64,000 nt of DNA. Origin: Stratiolaelaps scimitus. Lineage: Eukaryota; Arthropoda; Arachnida; Mesostigmata; Laelapidae. The notes under the pieces are model-generated. The model was not told where the DNA came from. It was given only the letters and a program-made list of their open reading frames with translations, and searched no databases. The position numbers and the translations under genes are program-made. Numbering within the stretch: the stretch's first letter is position 1; the number at the start of each line of letters is the position of its first letter. Positions 31,654-43,982 of the stretch are shown here, piece after piece. The stretch spans positions 13,330,001 to 13,394,000 of the forward strand of contig JABWDB010000004.1 of NCBI GenBank assembly GCA_019614645.1, in the 5' to 3' direction.

Positions 31654-31791
31654 TTGAGTGCATGTAGTCCGGCGTGTTACTACAAGAGTGCGATATCAAA
31701 ACCCTTTGAGCTCATTAGGGCACGTGGACGATGTAGAATTGCGGTTCTTTCTGTGATCCCCAAATGCGTCCGCACTCGGATCCCTACAACG
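31654..31791 (+). CDS. candidate exon with strong donor
   Basis: The frame from about 31654 encodes a Cys-containing basic peptide (SKPFELIRARGRCRIAV, then PKCVRTRIPTT). It reaches a strong donor, ACG followed by GTAAGTTT, at phase 0 with GT at 31792. There is no ATG start and the acceptor is weak. No family is recognised. Confidence 0.25.
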
Positions 31792-31899
31792 GTAAGTTTC
31801 CATTCCCTCACGATCGTTTGTAATTTCCGGCGAGTGCACTGTATGATGTACGCTTGTGCCTATAACATGGTCAGTCAGGTGGGTTTAACTTTGCATAAC

Positions 31900-33440
31900 T
31901 TTTAATGGGTATGCATGTCGACATTGAGTGGACCTTCATTGAGTAACAGTAGGTTAGGACGGTACGGGACACAACGCCTAAAATCAGCCACAACCCATTT
32001 AAATCCTGAAATCAGTAAAGCTCGATTGATATTAATAATACTTTGGCACGATCTTATATATATATATATACGGACTCTGGCATGCGAACACTTGTTTGCT
32101 TCAAGATTACACTATCAAACTCTTATAAAACCTTCGTAAATTTCAGCATTGTCTCAAATAACTACGTGATTGTAGCCCATTACATCACTAGGGAGGCCAT
32201 TAAAACCCTGCATGGAGCAAAATGGTAGTCATGAACATTCAGCACTACCGAGTAAAAGCAAACGATATACGATTTACATTTTGCGGAAATTGAAATATCT
32301 GTGGGCTCCAACACGGTGCGGGTGGACTACGACAGCCTAGTGCAGTCAGGGTTTTTGGCCATCGTATATACTCGTTCGATAGGATAAATTACAACGTCAG
32401 CATTTGAACTTTGGTCGCATTTCGTCGATATTGTACCTCGTTGTACTGTCCGCTATTTGCGCTGTGTACGTCGCCAGCGTTGGCAAAACGTTGCCAAATA
32501 TCGCTTTGCAAAAAGGCCAAATGACCTGCGGAACAATGCGGAGGCTGCTTGTCCTGTTTTTTCCTGTCCAATCCCTCCTGTCGAGAAGAAGTCAGCGTCA
32601 GGCGTCGGCGCTAGGAGAAACGCTACCGTTGTACAGTGAATGCGAAATGGAAACTTCGTTGTAGTGCGGCCTTGCAGGGACTTTTGCCAGAGCCTGTAAG
32701 GCCCTCTCACTTTTCGGGTTTCGTGCTGGCGAACCAGACTGCCCGAACGATGCATGCAAATTGCACCGTCGCAATTCGACCGAGCCAGCTAGACAAGGCA
32801 GCCGGCGGTGGTCGTCGGCGAACGCCGACGACGGCCGGGCGATAACAACGATGCGAAGACTATCCGATCGCCACCGGCAGTAGCAGCACAAGGGAAGGCC
32901 GTTTTACATCCAACCTTTGTTCAGGTGCCCTGTCGTTCACTTGACATCGCCTGTTTGGTTCAGCCCATACGCAAGCGAGGATTCCACAGGCCATGAGGAA
33001 GAAGGCTTGAAATCTTCGAATGTCCCCCATTTTACCTTCAGTTCCTTACCCCCCTCCCAGTTCCACGCATACGAGCAAGCTACAAGACAGACTTCACAGG
33101 GTTCGATTTGTAGGATCAAATTGGGTATACTTACTATAGTATCGCACGCCTGTGCCAGCAAGCCTCCCTGCTACTTTGGCCACAACACAGGCAGGAACGT
33201 GTGCGAATGTGTAAAATGGCTATTAGACGAAATACCTTGGAGAACCTCATGTTCTCTGGCATCTCGTTTCCGAGGTGGACGCTCTTTGATTTCATTGCTG
33301 AACTCTGGCCATGGCCAGAGTACAGTGGCCATGCCGGCGCCTGAACGAAAACGCCTTGAAAGTCCCACACGAGTGTTGGTATGAACCGTCCGACACGTAT
33401 GCACATCATGCATTCTCGTATTCCCCCATAACAAAAATAA
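31900..33440. other. no gene supported
   Basis: The 31920-32400 part is AT-rich. The 32440-33400 part is GC-richer, with several overlapping frames open on both strands (for example 32917-33384) but no motif or convincing splice pair. An 18-bp perfect palindrome, CTCTGGCCATGGCCAGAG, lies at 33302-33319. Confidence 0.4.
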
Positions 33441-33450
33441 TTATTACCTC

Positions 33451-33533
33451 TGGCTATTTCGGATTGGTCATTATGTAGTCTAGTATTAGGTATTACAATA
33501 CTAGACCACATAAAGACCAATCCGAAATAGCCA
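33451..33533. repeat. 83-bp near-perfect hairpin (MITE or small-RNA precursor)
   Basis: Left arm 33451-33487 and right arm 33497-33533 are inverted copies of 37 bases with two mismatches and a 9-base loop. The minus-strand transcript would pair better: one mismatch becomes a G-U wobble and the other stays unpaired. The size matches an animal pre-miRNA, yet near-perfect pairing along the whole arm also suits a short palindromic MITE. No target-site duplication is evident. Confidence 0.85.
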
Positions 33534-33549
33534 ATATAGTATAGCAATA

Positions 33550-34860
33550 AAAGACTTCAAAAGCGAAGAGGCGTTACAAATCCTGTCGGTATGTGACTGC
33601 ATGGGTGACTAATCTGCGCTCTTTAGTCAGCTCGTCTAGCGTCTAGTTTTTCCACACTTCCGATTCGGATTTCTCATGCTCTCTATTCTATCCACGCCAG
33701 CTTACGGCCACCTAACATCATATGAGATAATCCATTCAAGCGTTGCGTTTCGACCTTCCGGTAGCCGTTAGCGTAACACTAACGGCCGTCGGCTGTGTTC
33801 TTCCGCCCCCCCACTCGCATTTCCTCTTTTCACTAACCTCCAACCTCCGTTCCGCCATCGCTTTTCCACCTTTTCCTTTTCATCCTCCTTTTATTCTCCT
33901 ATTCACGCTTGCTCTGCTGGACTCCCGGGAGGGTTTGACCTTCCGCAACAAAAGTACAGCCCAGACAGAAATTGAGCTCGTTCGCGCACTCTTTCTTCCC
34001 CGCCCAGCTCCGTCTCTCTCTCTCTCTTTGTGTCTCTGGCTTTTGCCCTCGGGCGCTGCTAGCTAGCTATGACAGTCTCCCAGTCAGCGGGCGAAGCAAC
34101 CAGCCAGCCAGCCAGCCAAATGCCGAATAAAGTACTCGTACTTGATCCTTTTTCTGCTTACGCCTGAGCTAGCCCCTGACACTCCGTTCCACGTGAGGGA
34201 AAAAGATGTCTCAAAAAGTTCCCTTCGACACAACGGCTGAGGCAAGGCGTCGCCACAGTGGCGGGGACTACGGCTGCGGCCACTAGTGCGGTGCTTCCGC
34301 TGGCTACCAACGCTGGGTCCCAGCCGAACGACCGAGGCATGGACACAAGGGCGCGAAAACGAAAGAGGAGATCCGTGGATCTAAGGATGAGTGATGGGCT
34401 TGCATATGCCCCCATGACGAACAAGCGACTTTGGCCACTCTGGCAAACTCTGCCGAGTGCGCCTGCTAACTGACAGACTGTACATAGTTGAGATGTGGCA
34501 ACAATTGTCGAATTTTGATTGGCTTTCGAGATTCCATGAAGTAAGTACTCAGTAAGAATAACAGCTATAGATGGAATAAAATAGAACAAATAGTTATTCC
34601 AAAAGCCGAAGTCAGGTGTCAACGCCGTTCATTCGATCTTCGATCTAAAATGTTCCTTTCTCGAAAGGAACATCGTTTCCTGATGGTGGCCTGTGTTGGT
34701 CCTCGCATTTCTCTAGGACACGAAGGGGTGGGTGAGCCAGAATATCGCGTGCCTATCCAGGTATAATAACTAATTTCTTCTTCTAAATAGTCAAGAAAAT
34801 GCTATCAGGTCGGCGTATGAGAGCCTGTCACGAGCATGCTACGCAAATTTGCAGTTTGTT
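33550..34860. other. no gene supported
   Basis: Mixed composition. A plus-strand frame at 34258-34473 (Ala/Thr-rich then RARKRKRRS) and a minus-strand frame at 34158-34622 overlap. Neither shows splice sites or a recognised domain, and they cannot both be coding. Confidence 0.4.
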
Positions 34861-34909
34861 CATGCGATTAGTTCATATATAGTTCGATAAACAGGTTTAT
34901 GCTTACTTA

Positions 34910-35101
34910 ACTTTTGCATGAAGTCGGTGTTGATCGCCAGCTAGCAACTTCGATCACTTCAGGCCGATTAATCGCAGAGAAGCTGAACTTAATAGGATTC
35001 ACTTGAACGTATACGCACGCAGACGGAATTAATAGAACTTGAGGGACAACTCGGCAGATTTCTCCGTATTTCGAATTGCGTTTCGATTCGCCGAGATCCA
35101 C
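34910..35101 (-). CDS. short coding-like ORF, unknown
   Basis: The minus strand reads KYGEICRVVPQVLLIPSACV, then NRPEVIEVASWRSTPTSCKS to a TAA. The composition is protein-like, but an overlapping frame on the same strand is also open and there is no clear start or splice site. No family is recognised. Confidence 0.18.
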
Positions 35102-35231
35102 TTATCTGATTCTGGCTTTGGCGGTTTGTGCGTTCTCGCGTTCGTGTTTGCTAACTTCGGTATTTATAGACGCTCCTACGACGTACCGCTATCCAAACAA
35201 TCTTCATAACGTCGATCCATATCTCCTTTGG

Positions 35232-35260
35232 ATTGCAGCTCCTTTAATAAACCAATAAAC
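35232..35260 (+). repeat. SINE tail fragment
   Basis: Twenty-nine bases match the 3' tail of the SINE at 31372-31400 with two differences (ATTGCAG, CTCCTTTAATAAAC and CAATAAAC). The fragment is followed by a short tandem repeat of CATTTAC units. The head is missing, as in 5'-truncated insertions. Confidence 0.65.
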
Positions 35261-35329
35261 ATTTACCATTCACCATTTACCATTTACCCTATATCGTTGT
35301 ATTGTGAGACAAATATAGAATGTCACTTG

Positions 35330-36970
35330 CGAGGTGCCCAGACATATTCACTCAAAGCTGAGAATGAGTACGTCTGAGAGCGTTTAACATAAATAATAAT
35401 CTCGAGAGAACTGTCTCTGAAACGCATATGGAACATGCTACGGTATTGTGTCGTTCTACGTTGGAGCGTTGAAATCTCCCAGCAGACACTGGGGAAGTAT
35501 GTTACGCAATGTAATATAATGTTTAAATCGTATTTACATCCTGGCCGCTCCATTGCCAGCATTTTGCGCTTCGTGGCTGGCTTCGACACTACAGATCTGC
35601 GGGGAGCTTTAAAAGTATACTTTTGTTTTTTTGAGAGAAGAGGATATTTTCTTCAATCGCGTAGACTCCACCAGAGTTTTAAAAGCATACCGGAAATACC
35701 CAACGGTAGTATACTTGTTATCGAATTGGTGTCAAATAGTATTTACGTTCCGTCGAAGCAGAATCGAATTACTCAAGTTTCGTCGCGTCGTTGCCCGCAA
35801 AAGGGTATCCATATTTGTGATGGATACACAATTGTCATCGGCTGCTTGACCAATTTGGTTTTAGCGGTTTGGTCCTAACGATCATCGTATACGAGCTATA
35901 TTCGATGAGAATCATATTGAGTCAACATTCAATACAATCTGATAGATGTAGAGAACTCCGCGATTAAACGCTGCCTCTATTTCTCGCTTTCAAAAGCTTC
36001 CGAGTTTTCTGACCCTGCAGAATGAATCACTCGTAGTGATCGTCTCTTAGACGCCGTGGCCTGTAGCTGGCACGAGGCAAGTGGAGTAGGTGCGGCGATT
36101 TTAATAATCGCTAGTGTGAAATACTTTTGAACAGTGAAAGAGAAGGGCCGTAGCTACGTCTAAGGTGGAAGAGACCCCGGCAGCTTCGGGTCTATGGATG
36201 AACATGGAAGTATCGATAAAATGGAGAAAGGTAATTCTTCGCAGATTGCCTTACGCAGGCAGCGACCCTGAACCGTCTTACGCATAAGTTTAATATATAA
36301 TAATAATAATAATAATAATATATATAGTACATCGAGTGTGTACCTCGCTCCATCTTCTGCACTGGCCGGACGTGGGCGTATATAATTATACATATCCCCA
36401 AGCAATACATATATATATATATATTGGCATGAAGAAAAGGCATTTTGTCATTTCACTCAGCGCTACGAAAGTATGGTCTAACTTTCTATAATAGTAAGAG
36501 ACTAAATATGGAGTCCTTCGAATTACTTTGCTGTTGGCCAGACGAAATTAGAGCCATATCTCCGGTAGCAGAGACATATGAGTGTCCCATACCATTTCCT
36601 GTATAATGGGCCATCTATCCGGTCCAGTCACGATACAGGCTTCGGGCTAGAATCGCCATAGGCGAAACGAATAGTCGGCTCATGGCTCATATCCGCATTG
36701 AGCCATTCATTTGGGATGCCTCTATTCAGAAGAAGTATAGTAATTAGAGCAAAGGCGGAGAGGAACGAAGCCGTTGCGTCTAAATCATCAGACGGCGACG
36801 TAATTTTTTTCTACATTATAGTATGATTTTTCAAATACTGTTTATTATTATATACGATATATCAGACTCGACAACATTCGATTCGATATCAATGTATTTA
36901 TTCCATTACTACTAGAGCTACGTCTGTCTTTCGATCAATTAATTATTCCTATTCATTTGCTTGCTCGTGC
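35330..36970. other. no gene supported
   Basis: AT-rich sequence with a (TAA)n run at 36297-36323 and a (TA)n tract at 36410-36424. ORFs at 35435-35878 (plus, up to 147 codons) and 35323-35589 (minus) are on opposite strands and lack motifs. Confidence 0.4.
36297..36323. repeat. (TAA)n microsatellite
   Basis: About seven TAA/AAT units pass into TATATA. This explains the Tyr or Leu homopolymer ORFs on the minus strand. Confidence 0.9.
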
Positions 36971-36978
36971 CTTCGAGC

Positions 36979-37037
36979 ATGGCCGATACACGTCGCAGAC
37001 AGATGGCGGCAGAGAACCTGGGAAATGATCTCCATAC
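36979..37037 (+). CDS. candidate short first coding exon
   Basis: The ATG at 36979 (context GAGCATGGCC) opens MADTRRRQMAAENLGNDLH. It is followed by a split codon at a good donor, ATAC followed by GTAAAT, with GT at 37038. A short MA-x start with acidic and amide residues is typical of first coding exons. No second exon was identified. Confidence 0.22.
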
Positions 37038-37049
37038 GTAAATTCGTAG

Positions 37050-37990
37050 TACTGCCAGCACAGTGCGAATTTTACATTGTTTGCTTAATTAAAAGTTTTT
37101 ACGTTGACGGCTGTCGACACCCCATCTCGTCTCCTATCAAACACTCGTCGGTATTTATGCGTATATCGTGAGTACGGAAGAGTCCACACTTCCATGGGGC
37201 AAACATAGAATCACTCAATTGAGAGTGAATCAATAGCACTGCCCGTACACCCGTAAATATACTCCTTAAAAGTAAGCAGGCAATTTATCGATAAAAATAT
37301 ATCCATTAGGAACAAAATATCAGCATTTTTTTCACGATCTGAGTGATATGTCATTGAAATGTGATATTATCTTCATTGATTGCTATGGTTATATGGTGGT
37401 CGACGTGTGAGGACCTGCGCTTAACTTTTAGCCGCTTTTATCACAAAAGGATGCTTCGTAAAGAATCAGCATAATCAAGACGGGGATATGCAAATACGAT
37501 TTTAACAGATATGCAGGTCATTCACATGTTCGTCAGTTGTAATAATAGCTAATCTAAAAGCGGCGGGAATATTGTGATGGACATCGATGTCGTTGAGGTA
37601 TTTTTACAGTCGTAATTCAATGTAGACACGCGGCTATTCTGGCATGGTCACAATCAGCATCATCATTTCTTTTTACGAAAAACGATTTTTTAAGTCTTGC
37701 TATATTGCAGTTTGATAAATACATCGTGCCACTAATCCGAATCGGGAGTTAAAACAAGGCTACGTAATTCAGTAGGCAAAGGTATATAATGCAACCCGTT
37801 GAAGTTTCCGCTACTTTACTATAATAGTTGTTAATATTTTGACCTATTCACAGATCCGTTTTAACAATGAATTACCTGCAAACGGTTCGATTACCCGTGT
37901 TATTTGGAGTATTCAGGAGTGAGAGCAACTCTAGAAAGAGCAAGGTCAATTGACGTTTTTCTCGCATATATGCGCCCTCCGACACACAGC
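37050..37990. other. AT-rich non-coding stretch
   Basis: No ORF longer than 60 codons and no splice pair or repeat was recognised here. Confidence 0.5.
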
Positions 37991-38003
37991 GCGCCATAAG
38001 CGT

Positions 38004-38010
38004 CTATAAA
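38004..38010 (+). promoter_or_regulatory. possible TATA box at the edge of a GC-rich island
   Basis: TCTATAAACTCC lies about 60 bases upstream of an ATG at 38068 that opens a 140-codon ORF. The spacing to a start site near 38035 is suitable. No initiator consensus is clear, so use as a promoter is conjecture. Confidence 0.25.
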
Positions 38011-38067
38011 CTCCCTCTATCAGCAAATATCGGCTCCTTCTTAGCCTTCAGCGTTCGCGTTATTCAC

Positions 38068-38490
38068 ATGGGCCATATCTGCGTGCGCCTGTCATATGCC
38101 GCATATGTTCTATACTATTGTTTACTATCTCGGGTGTGGCCGCTCTCCTGCTCATCTGTCGAATGTGAAAGCGGACGACATCCACAGGCGGTAAGCGATG
38201 GACCAGACAGCAGTAGACGAAATTCCCCCCTCTCGGCGTCTGGCATCGTGCCTCACCCAGCCGTGTCAAATGAGGTTTCTCCTCCATTTTTCTTTCTCCC
38301 CTTTCAACCAGAGTTTCGGCACGATCTTCTCTCGTGTTCCAAAACATATGCCGGCGCACATCACAGCCCGACAATTCGGCTTTTCACAAGCCAACGTCAA
38401 ACGCTTCGTGCGACAATGACAGCGACCGGCGTGACCTACCATCGAGACATAAGCAGACCGCGCGTCTGGCATCAGCGTTGGCTCGTGTGA
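38068..38490 (+). CDS. hypothetical 140-codon ORF downstream of a TATA-like box
   Basis: An ATG-initiated frame begins MGHICVRLSYAAYVLYYCLL. It could be a short hydrophobic leader, followed by a Ser/Pro/His-rich hydrophilic chain ending RPRVWHQRWLV. It is GC-rich and overlapped by a 104-codon minus-strand frame. No family is recognised and no splice signals were evaluated as decisive. It may be chance. Confidence 0.2.
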   Translation: MGHICVRLSYAAYVLYYCLLSRVWPLSCSSVECESGRHPQAVSDGPDSSRRNSPLSASGIVPHPAVSNEVSPPFFFLPFQPEFRHDLLSCSKTYAGAHHSPTIRLFTSQRQTLRATMTATGVTYHRDISRPRVWHQRWLV

Positions 38491-38499
38491 GCCTTCATG

Positions 38500-40060
38500 G
38501 TTCCTCCTTAGAGCAGGACCGCGTTCGGGAGAGAGCGAGCAAACAGTTGAACAACGGAGAAGATCCGGCTGTTTGACGAAAGGGGAAGAGAGCGGGAATA
38601 AAGCAGCGAGAGAGGAAGGAGGCAAGTTCAGGCGTTCTCCTCTTCTGAGTCTGCTCGCCGTAATCGTGCCAGAGTAGAGCCTGCACACAAGCGAGCGTTG
38701 GCGTTTCGGTAAGGAGTCATTCCTTCAGCCAATGACGCAGGCCTCTGGCCTTACTTCCACCCCCACGAAGCCCCGTTGAAGCTAGGGGCAAGGGCGAGCC
38801 GTTTGAGCCGTCGGGGGACCCCCTCCTAGCAGGGAGACGCAACCGATCACGAGATGCTATTTCTCCCGCTCTCTCTCGCCCTCAATGTCCCGCTGGATGG
38901 GAACTGATCAAACGGCCGCGCCAAATGACCCGCTCATTTCTGATTGAGTCTACTGTCTGTGCCTCGGCTCGCGACGGCCTGTCTGGGGAGGAGCGACAGT
39001 CGACAGCGAACGGGGCCTTGCCAGGGTGAAGTCGAGGGATCCTGATGCTGCTGAAAATATGGGAGGAAAGGACTCGGACAACTGGACGTTGTCGACGTCG
39101 GGTTCTACTGCTAGCCTTCATCTTGGCTAGTCCTCAGCTGCTTCCAGTCGTCGGTGTATGGCCGATCCGAGTCGGATCTGTCCGAGCCGAAGGCAGTCCG
39201 CTCCCGCAACCTACTCGCTAGAGACGACAACGACGTAAGCGGAGACTGGTACTATCGAGCTATCAACGGCATCCTCAGCGTCGGCGTCACCCCCAGCAGC
39301 TTTACTTTGGTCTGCCAAGTTGTCGACGCACGAAGGACTGTCCGCCGTGTGGTCGGTGTTCGTCAGTTGGTCGGTGTGTCGGCTCGACGTTCGTCGTTCG
39401 TAAACGTCTGATCCGCGATCCGGCTCGTTATTTCTCCTACGCAGTTGTTGTCAAGGACTCTGCCTGACTCTGACTCACTAGTGGTCCTGACCCAATGGTG
39501 GTAGTAGTAGCAGTAGTAGTAGTAGAAAAGAGATAAATGAGATAGTCAACTCTTTTGCAGAAGGAAGGCGAGGCCCCACACCACACCCTTTGTAGAAGCT
39601 CTCCCTCCTTTGCCTGCTCGAGGCCTCCCAGCAGCAGGCCAAGGCTGCCAAAGATGATGACAAAGAAAACGGGAGAAGCAGGCCTGGCACAGGGCGAAAA
39701 GATGAAGATGAAGAGGAGAGGAGGGACGATGACACATTGTGCGGCGAGAGCGGCTGGCGGTCGTGGCCGACGGCAACGCGATAACAACGCCGCCGACGAC
39801 GAACGAACCAACGAACGGAGAATAACACAACAGCAACAACTAGTACAACTACTGCTACTGCAGGCTCGTAGAAAGGCAGATTACAAACGTCACTGGTGAC
39901 GATGGTGATAAAGCAGACAGTTGTGGTGATGCTGATGGTTGTGGACAAGTATGGGCTAGCAAGAGAGAGAAAGAGAGCGAGGAAGAGAGAGCTCAGTACA
40001 TTAGAAATAATAGAGGAATCGAAATGGCATCTGCTTTACTCAGTAGGAAAAATGGAGCTT
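38500..40060. other. GC-rich, repeat-rich island without a clear gene
   Basis: Many overlapping frames are open on both strands, with GGA/CAG-type low complexity at 39480-39860. At 39159 an ATGGCCGATCCG start runs to a donor-like GTAAGC about 75 bases on, which could be a first exon. Nothing further connects to it. Confidence 0.35.
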
Positions 40061-40189
40061 GACAGAATTCGTAGATTGGCCTCGTGAACGTGAAGGAGAC
40101 CTAGTCCTTCACGCTTGCGTGGAGGAAGGGCTAACTGTACAACTATCTATTTGTATGTATATACAACGTTGTCACGGATCGTTCGAAAA

Positions 40190-40268
40190 ATCGAAGATGC
40201 AGCCAAGGAAAAGACGAAGACTAGAAATTTCAAAAATTGATACCAAAGATTATTTGGATGATTTATGA
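40190..40268 (+). CDS. possible coding end, basic peptide
   Basis: A frame ends KSKMQPRKRRRLEIS then KIDTKDYLDDL and TGA at 40266-40268. The Lys/Arg cluster could be a nuclear localisation signal. The frame starts upstream without ATG support, so this is only a suggestive fragment. Confidence 0.15.
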
Positions 40269-40779
40269 ACTATTTCTCAATGGACTGGCCTAGGATTTCT
40301 GAAGCGTTTGCATTAATTAGCCCTCGTGTATGCATCTATTATATGTAACAGAGTGGTGTCGTTTTTAATGCCAATCGAAATCACATCATTATCTTCCATG
40401 CATAGAATAGTCTGTATATAGACAGTATAGGTCGGCTTTATAATAATGTTGACTGAGAGTGAGCCAGTAAAACTGACTAGAGTGGGATTAGTAGAGTCAG
40501 CCAGGCCAGTTTCCAGCCAAGAAACGAATGGCGGACAAAGAATAGCTACCAAAGTAACACCTCAAACTCGATCTGCAGATCAAATATAACGAATCGTTGC
40601 AAGAGACAGCAGCATCAACAACAACACAGACAACGCCCGCAAGAAGTTACGCTCTGCAGTAACGTTGTGCCGGTGAGTTTCGCTACCTCTATCTGACTGT
40701 ACTACGCAACTCGATTGGATACGCGGGAACACGCTGAAATCACAGCCATCAATAGCCGATGAAGAGAGAACAATAAATA

Positions 40780-42540
40780 GTCAAGCAGTTTGGCCAACAG
40801 CCAGGTGTTGCCTAGTTGGTCCACTCTGTTCTTCGTTGCTCTCCCTCTCTATCTGTCTACTCTATGTGGAGTTCCTATCTGTCTGTCGATGCGTGGGGGA
40901 GGCCCAGAGCTTGTCCGACGGCCGAAGGCCGTCGTCCCGCTGACAAATCTCGGATGCAGGAACGCAAGTCATGCGAGCTTACGTGAGGGAGGCGGGTCGC
41001 AAGCAAGGATTCCGTTCACGTGCGGTGGTCAGGCCGTGCGAGAGCGGGCCTGCGCGAGAGGGGGCCTGCGCGAGTGTGTTGGTGTGAGTGAGTGAGAGAT
41101 AGGCAAGAGTTAGAGCGTGCCAACGGCGATGCGTCGCTGGGTTCCGGCGACGTTCTGCCGACCCGTACCTCGTGTCGGTCGGCTCTAGGATTAGGACTAG
41201 AGGCAACGGGGCCACGGACTGCCCCAACGCAGGAAGCGCCCCTCCAAACCACCCCCGGGCCACAGCTATGTTGGCACCAGGCAAACCAACAATCGTTGCC
41301 CGATGAGCTCCCTAATCTAGGCCAGGTTACGCATTCGAGCGAACTCAAAGGATGGCCACGGAAGCCCTTTCCAAGCGTACTCAATATAGCCCGCCACCAG
41401 TGGAAGACGCAACGAGCGGGGCAAGTCGAGATGAGGCCTAGCAGTGTTGACGCATTTTGAATTAAATATAACAGAACACCTTGCGTCCGTTACGACCACA
41501 CGATCAAGCTGCAATCGAATCTGCAAATAGACAAGGCGTATATACCCATATGATCGTATGATAGTGGTGATAATATGCCATATAGCTATTATGGGCTGCT
41601 ATTTCCTGTACCCTTGTCCTTGATCTGAATTCCCTATTAACCACCAGAATCACGAGTCTTTCTCTTTCTCCTCTTTCGCTTTCCCCATAATCAGTATTTT
41701 TTTTTATATAAACAACACGCATATCTAATACCGTTTCGTCATGCTGCCCCCGACTTCCAGATGAGCCCTTAGACGGAGCACCCTTCTAGTTATTACATAT
41801 CTATGGCGCCATCACCACCACCACGGCGAACACCATTACAACTGAACCGCTCGGCACGTCCACACATCTCGTCATCGTGATCCTCTAGGCCTCCAGTTCA
41901 TCGTTTAGTTCGTTGTGATTTTTCCGTCCTGTGCCGGCTTTTCGCGCTCCTCTTTGCCGGCCTTGACAATGGTACGCATTGTAAGCAAGGTACCCCCTTT
42001 TCTCTATCTACTGCTAACTCGTGTACCGAGCTATGTACGTACGTATTTCTTTCGCGAAGGAGCTGAAGCGTCGCGATCCATCCGTCTGTGTGCGTGTCTC
42101 GCTCGTGCCTGTGGGCCTGTTATCAATGACAGATGGCATCGGAAACCGATAAGAGGTCAGACGCCATGAGGGGGAGCAGGGCCGGACAACGGGGCGCTAG
42201 GCGACGAGGAGACGCAAGCCCGCCGCCTAGTGGCGGTTGCACAGGCAAAGTTTCGATCTGTGACAGCTTGGGCATGCCCTTTTTTTGTGCTCTGCCCGTT
42301 TGCCGGGCCCCTTGCCCGGCTATTGCAGTGCCCGTTCGCCGTCGTCGAGTATTGTACTCCATGTGTCCACGTCTACACTGCAATAACCCTCCTAGCGTCG
42401 CTCGAGGGAGGCTTGCAGAAGCTCGAGCAGTCTAGCCACGACGCTGACGCTTGCCGCTGGCTGACTGCTATCGAACGAAACAGCTGCCAAGATCCCACTC
42501 CACAAGCAGATGCAGCTGTATAGAGTAGCAGCCATCCGCC
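40780..42540. other. GC-rich island with overlapping ORFs
   Basis: Frames of 95-122 codons stay open on both strands at 40790-41460 and 42120-42620. None has a recognisable domain. Dense CpG and Pro/Arg/Ala-rich translations are what GC bias alone would give. Promoter or UTR function is possible. Confidence 0.4.
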
Positions 42541-43239
42541 AAAGCAGCGGCAGCTATGACAGTACGCTGAAGGGCGTAGATGCTGAAGTCTACGTATCGC
42601 GTGTATTTCCATTTCCACACAACGGCCCGGCTCGGTTCACACTTCAAGCCTCAGATAACAGAATGCGTTATGTGGCAACTGCTCTTTTTTTTCTCCCCGA
42701 ACGAAAGTGTCGGGTATGAATGTATGAACGTGTTGCTTAGCGTTGCGCAAGTGTGAATAAAGCAACTTATCGGGGTTGCCGATTCCGAAGTGTACTGATT
42801 CTCTTAATCTGAAAAAGTACACACAAAACGTAAAAAAGGCGGAAGGGAGGGCGGGAATATTTGAAAGTGATATGAACAACTTTGTAATAATATATTCATG
42901 ACTCAATGATGTGTTGATTTAATTTGCCTAAAGATTGATAGAGCGTGCGCCATTTGTTATAGTATGTGAGCATTTTAACTTCGGGCAGCATATATGTATA
43001 TATATATATAAATAAAGAAAACCACAAAAGAAATAAGCAGAGGTGAATTTTCTTAGCAGTTTGCTATGCTAAATAATCACGTTTGCTAAAAGGATCGATG
43101 CCATGCATTCCACGAGGACATAGCTAGCATTTAGACCTTGTATATGGTTGTGATCTGTAGCATGGGTGGTGACACACGCACGTACCTGTACCTAAAGGTA
43201 AAGGCACAGAAACAGCTGTTGCTCACTTCTTACACACAG

Positions 43240-43407
43240 TTAACTACACGATTTCTCGGAACTACCACGCAGTAATTGCACACTAAGGAATTTGTGTGCA
43301 AGGACATTGTTGTTATGCCCCACGTAGGATATCCTCAAGAACCTCTTGCCGAGTTGTCGCTTCGTCGCCACCAGACGATGGGACGTATTAGCCGGACGTC
43401 TCTGGTC
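43240..43407 (-). CDS. candidate terminal exon, unknown protein
   Basis: On the minus strand an excellent acceptor (GTACTTTCTTTGCAG) ends at 43408. It is followed by 55 codons in phase 0 to TAA at 43242-43240. The peptide is basic (KRQLGKRFLRISYVGHNNNV, ending RGSSEKSCS) and the other two frames stop earlier. Upstream exons were not identified. The 106-codon ORF running through the acceptor would instead begin with a hydrophobic leader at 43560. Confidence 0.33.
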   Translation of the reverse strand, partial: DQRRPANTSHRLVATKRQLGKRFLRISYVGHNNNVLAHKFLSVQLLRGSSEKSCS

Positions 43408-43982
43408 CTGCAAAGAAAGTACACCGCCAGGTGAATTGTGCAATGCGATAAGTACAAGCCACCATAGAAGTTTTGTTTTATAAACAAAGGGCATCACCGA
43501 CCAAAGCGAAAATATTATATACCATTTGTTTACCAATCGAGCACTTGGTACTTTAATCATGATTAATCACCATCTCTAGGATTCCTTCTGATTTCGTATA
43601 CGATATAACATTGTGTGGACAAGGTCGAAATGAAACAAGGCAATCTCGGTACTACCAGATTTAGTCTTAATCTAGTTCTAGCCTTCAGCGTTTATGGCGC
43701 AGAATCACTTGCGACACACCTGGGACATGATTGGACTCGTAAGACAATCTCTGTCATCTTCATGTCTATTGAGCATAAAAGCAAATACGACTGCATCATC
43801 AGTCATCACTTTTTGATGACCAATTCGTGCTTGATCAGTATCCATACTCACTGAAGAACAAAGTATGAGCAAACCATAATCGAATATAACCTAGGAGTTG
43901 AGGCTTATTTTTCTCACGTTTAAAAACATAGTGTCAATACGATTCTATGAAATTAATATAGTATGTCCGAAAAAGCAGATCA

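Noticed and set aside
33134..33547. 137-codon minus-strand ORF
   Set aside because: It runs through the hairpin, lacks an ATG-supported start and recognisable motif, and overlaps another open frame.
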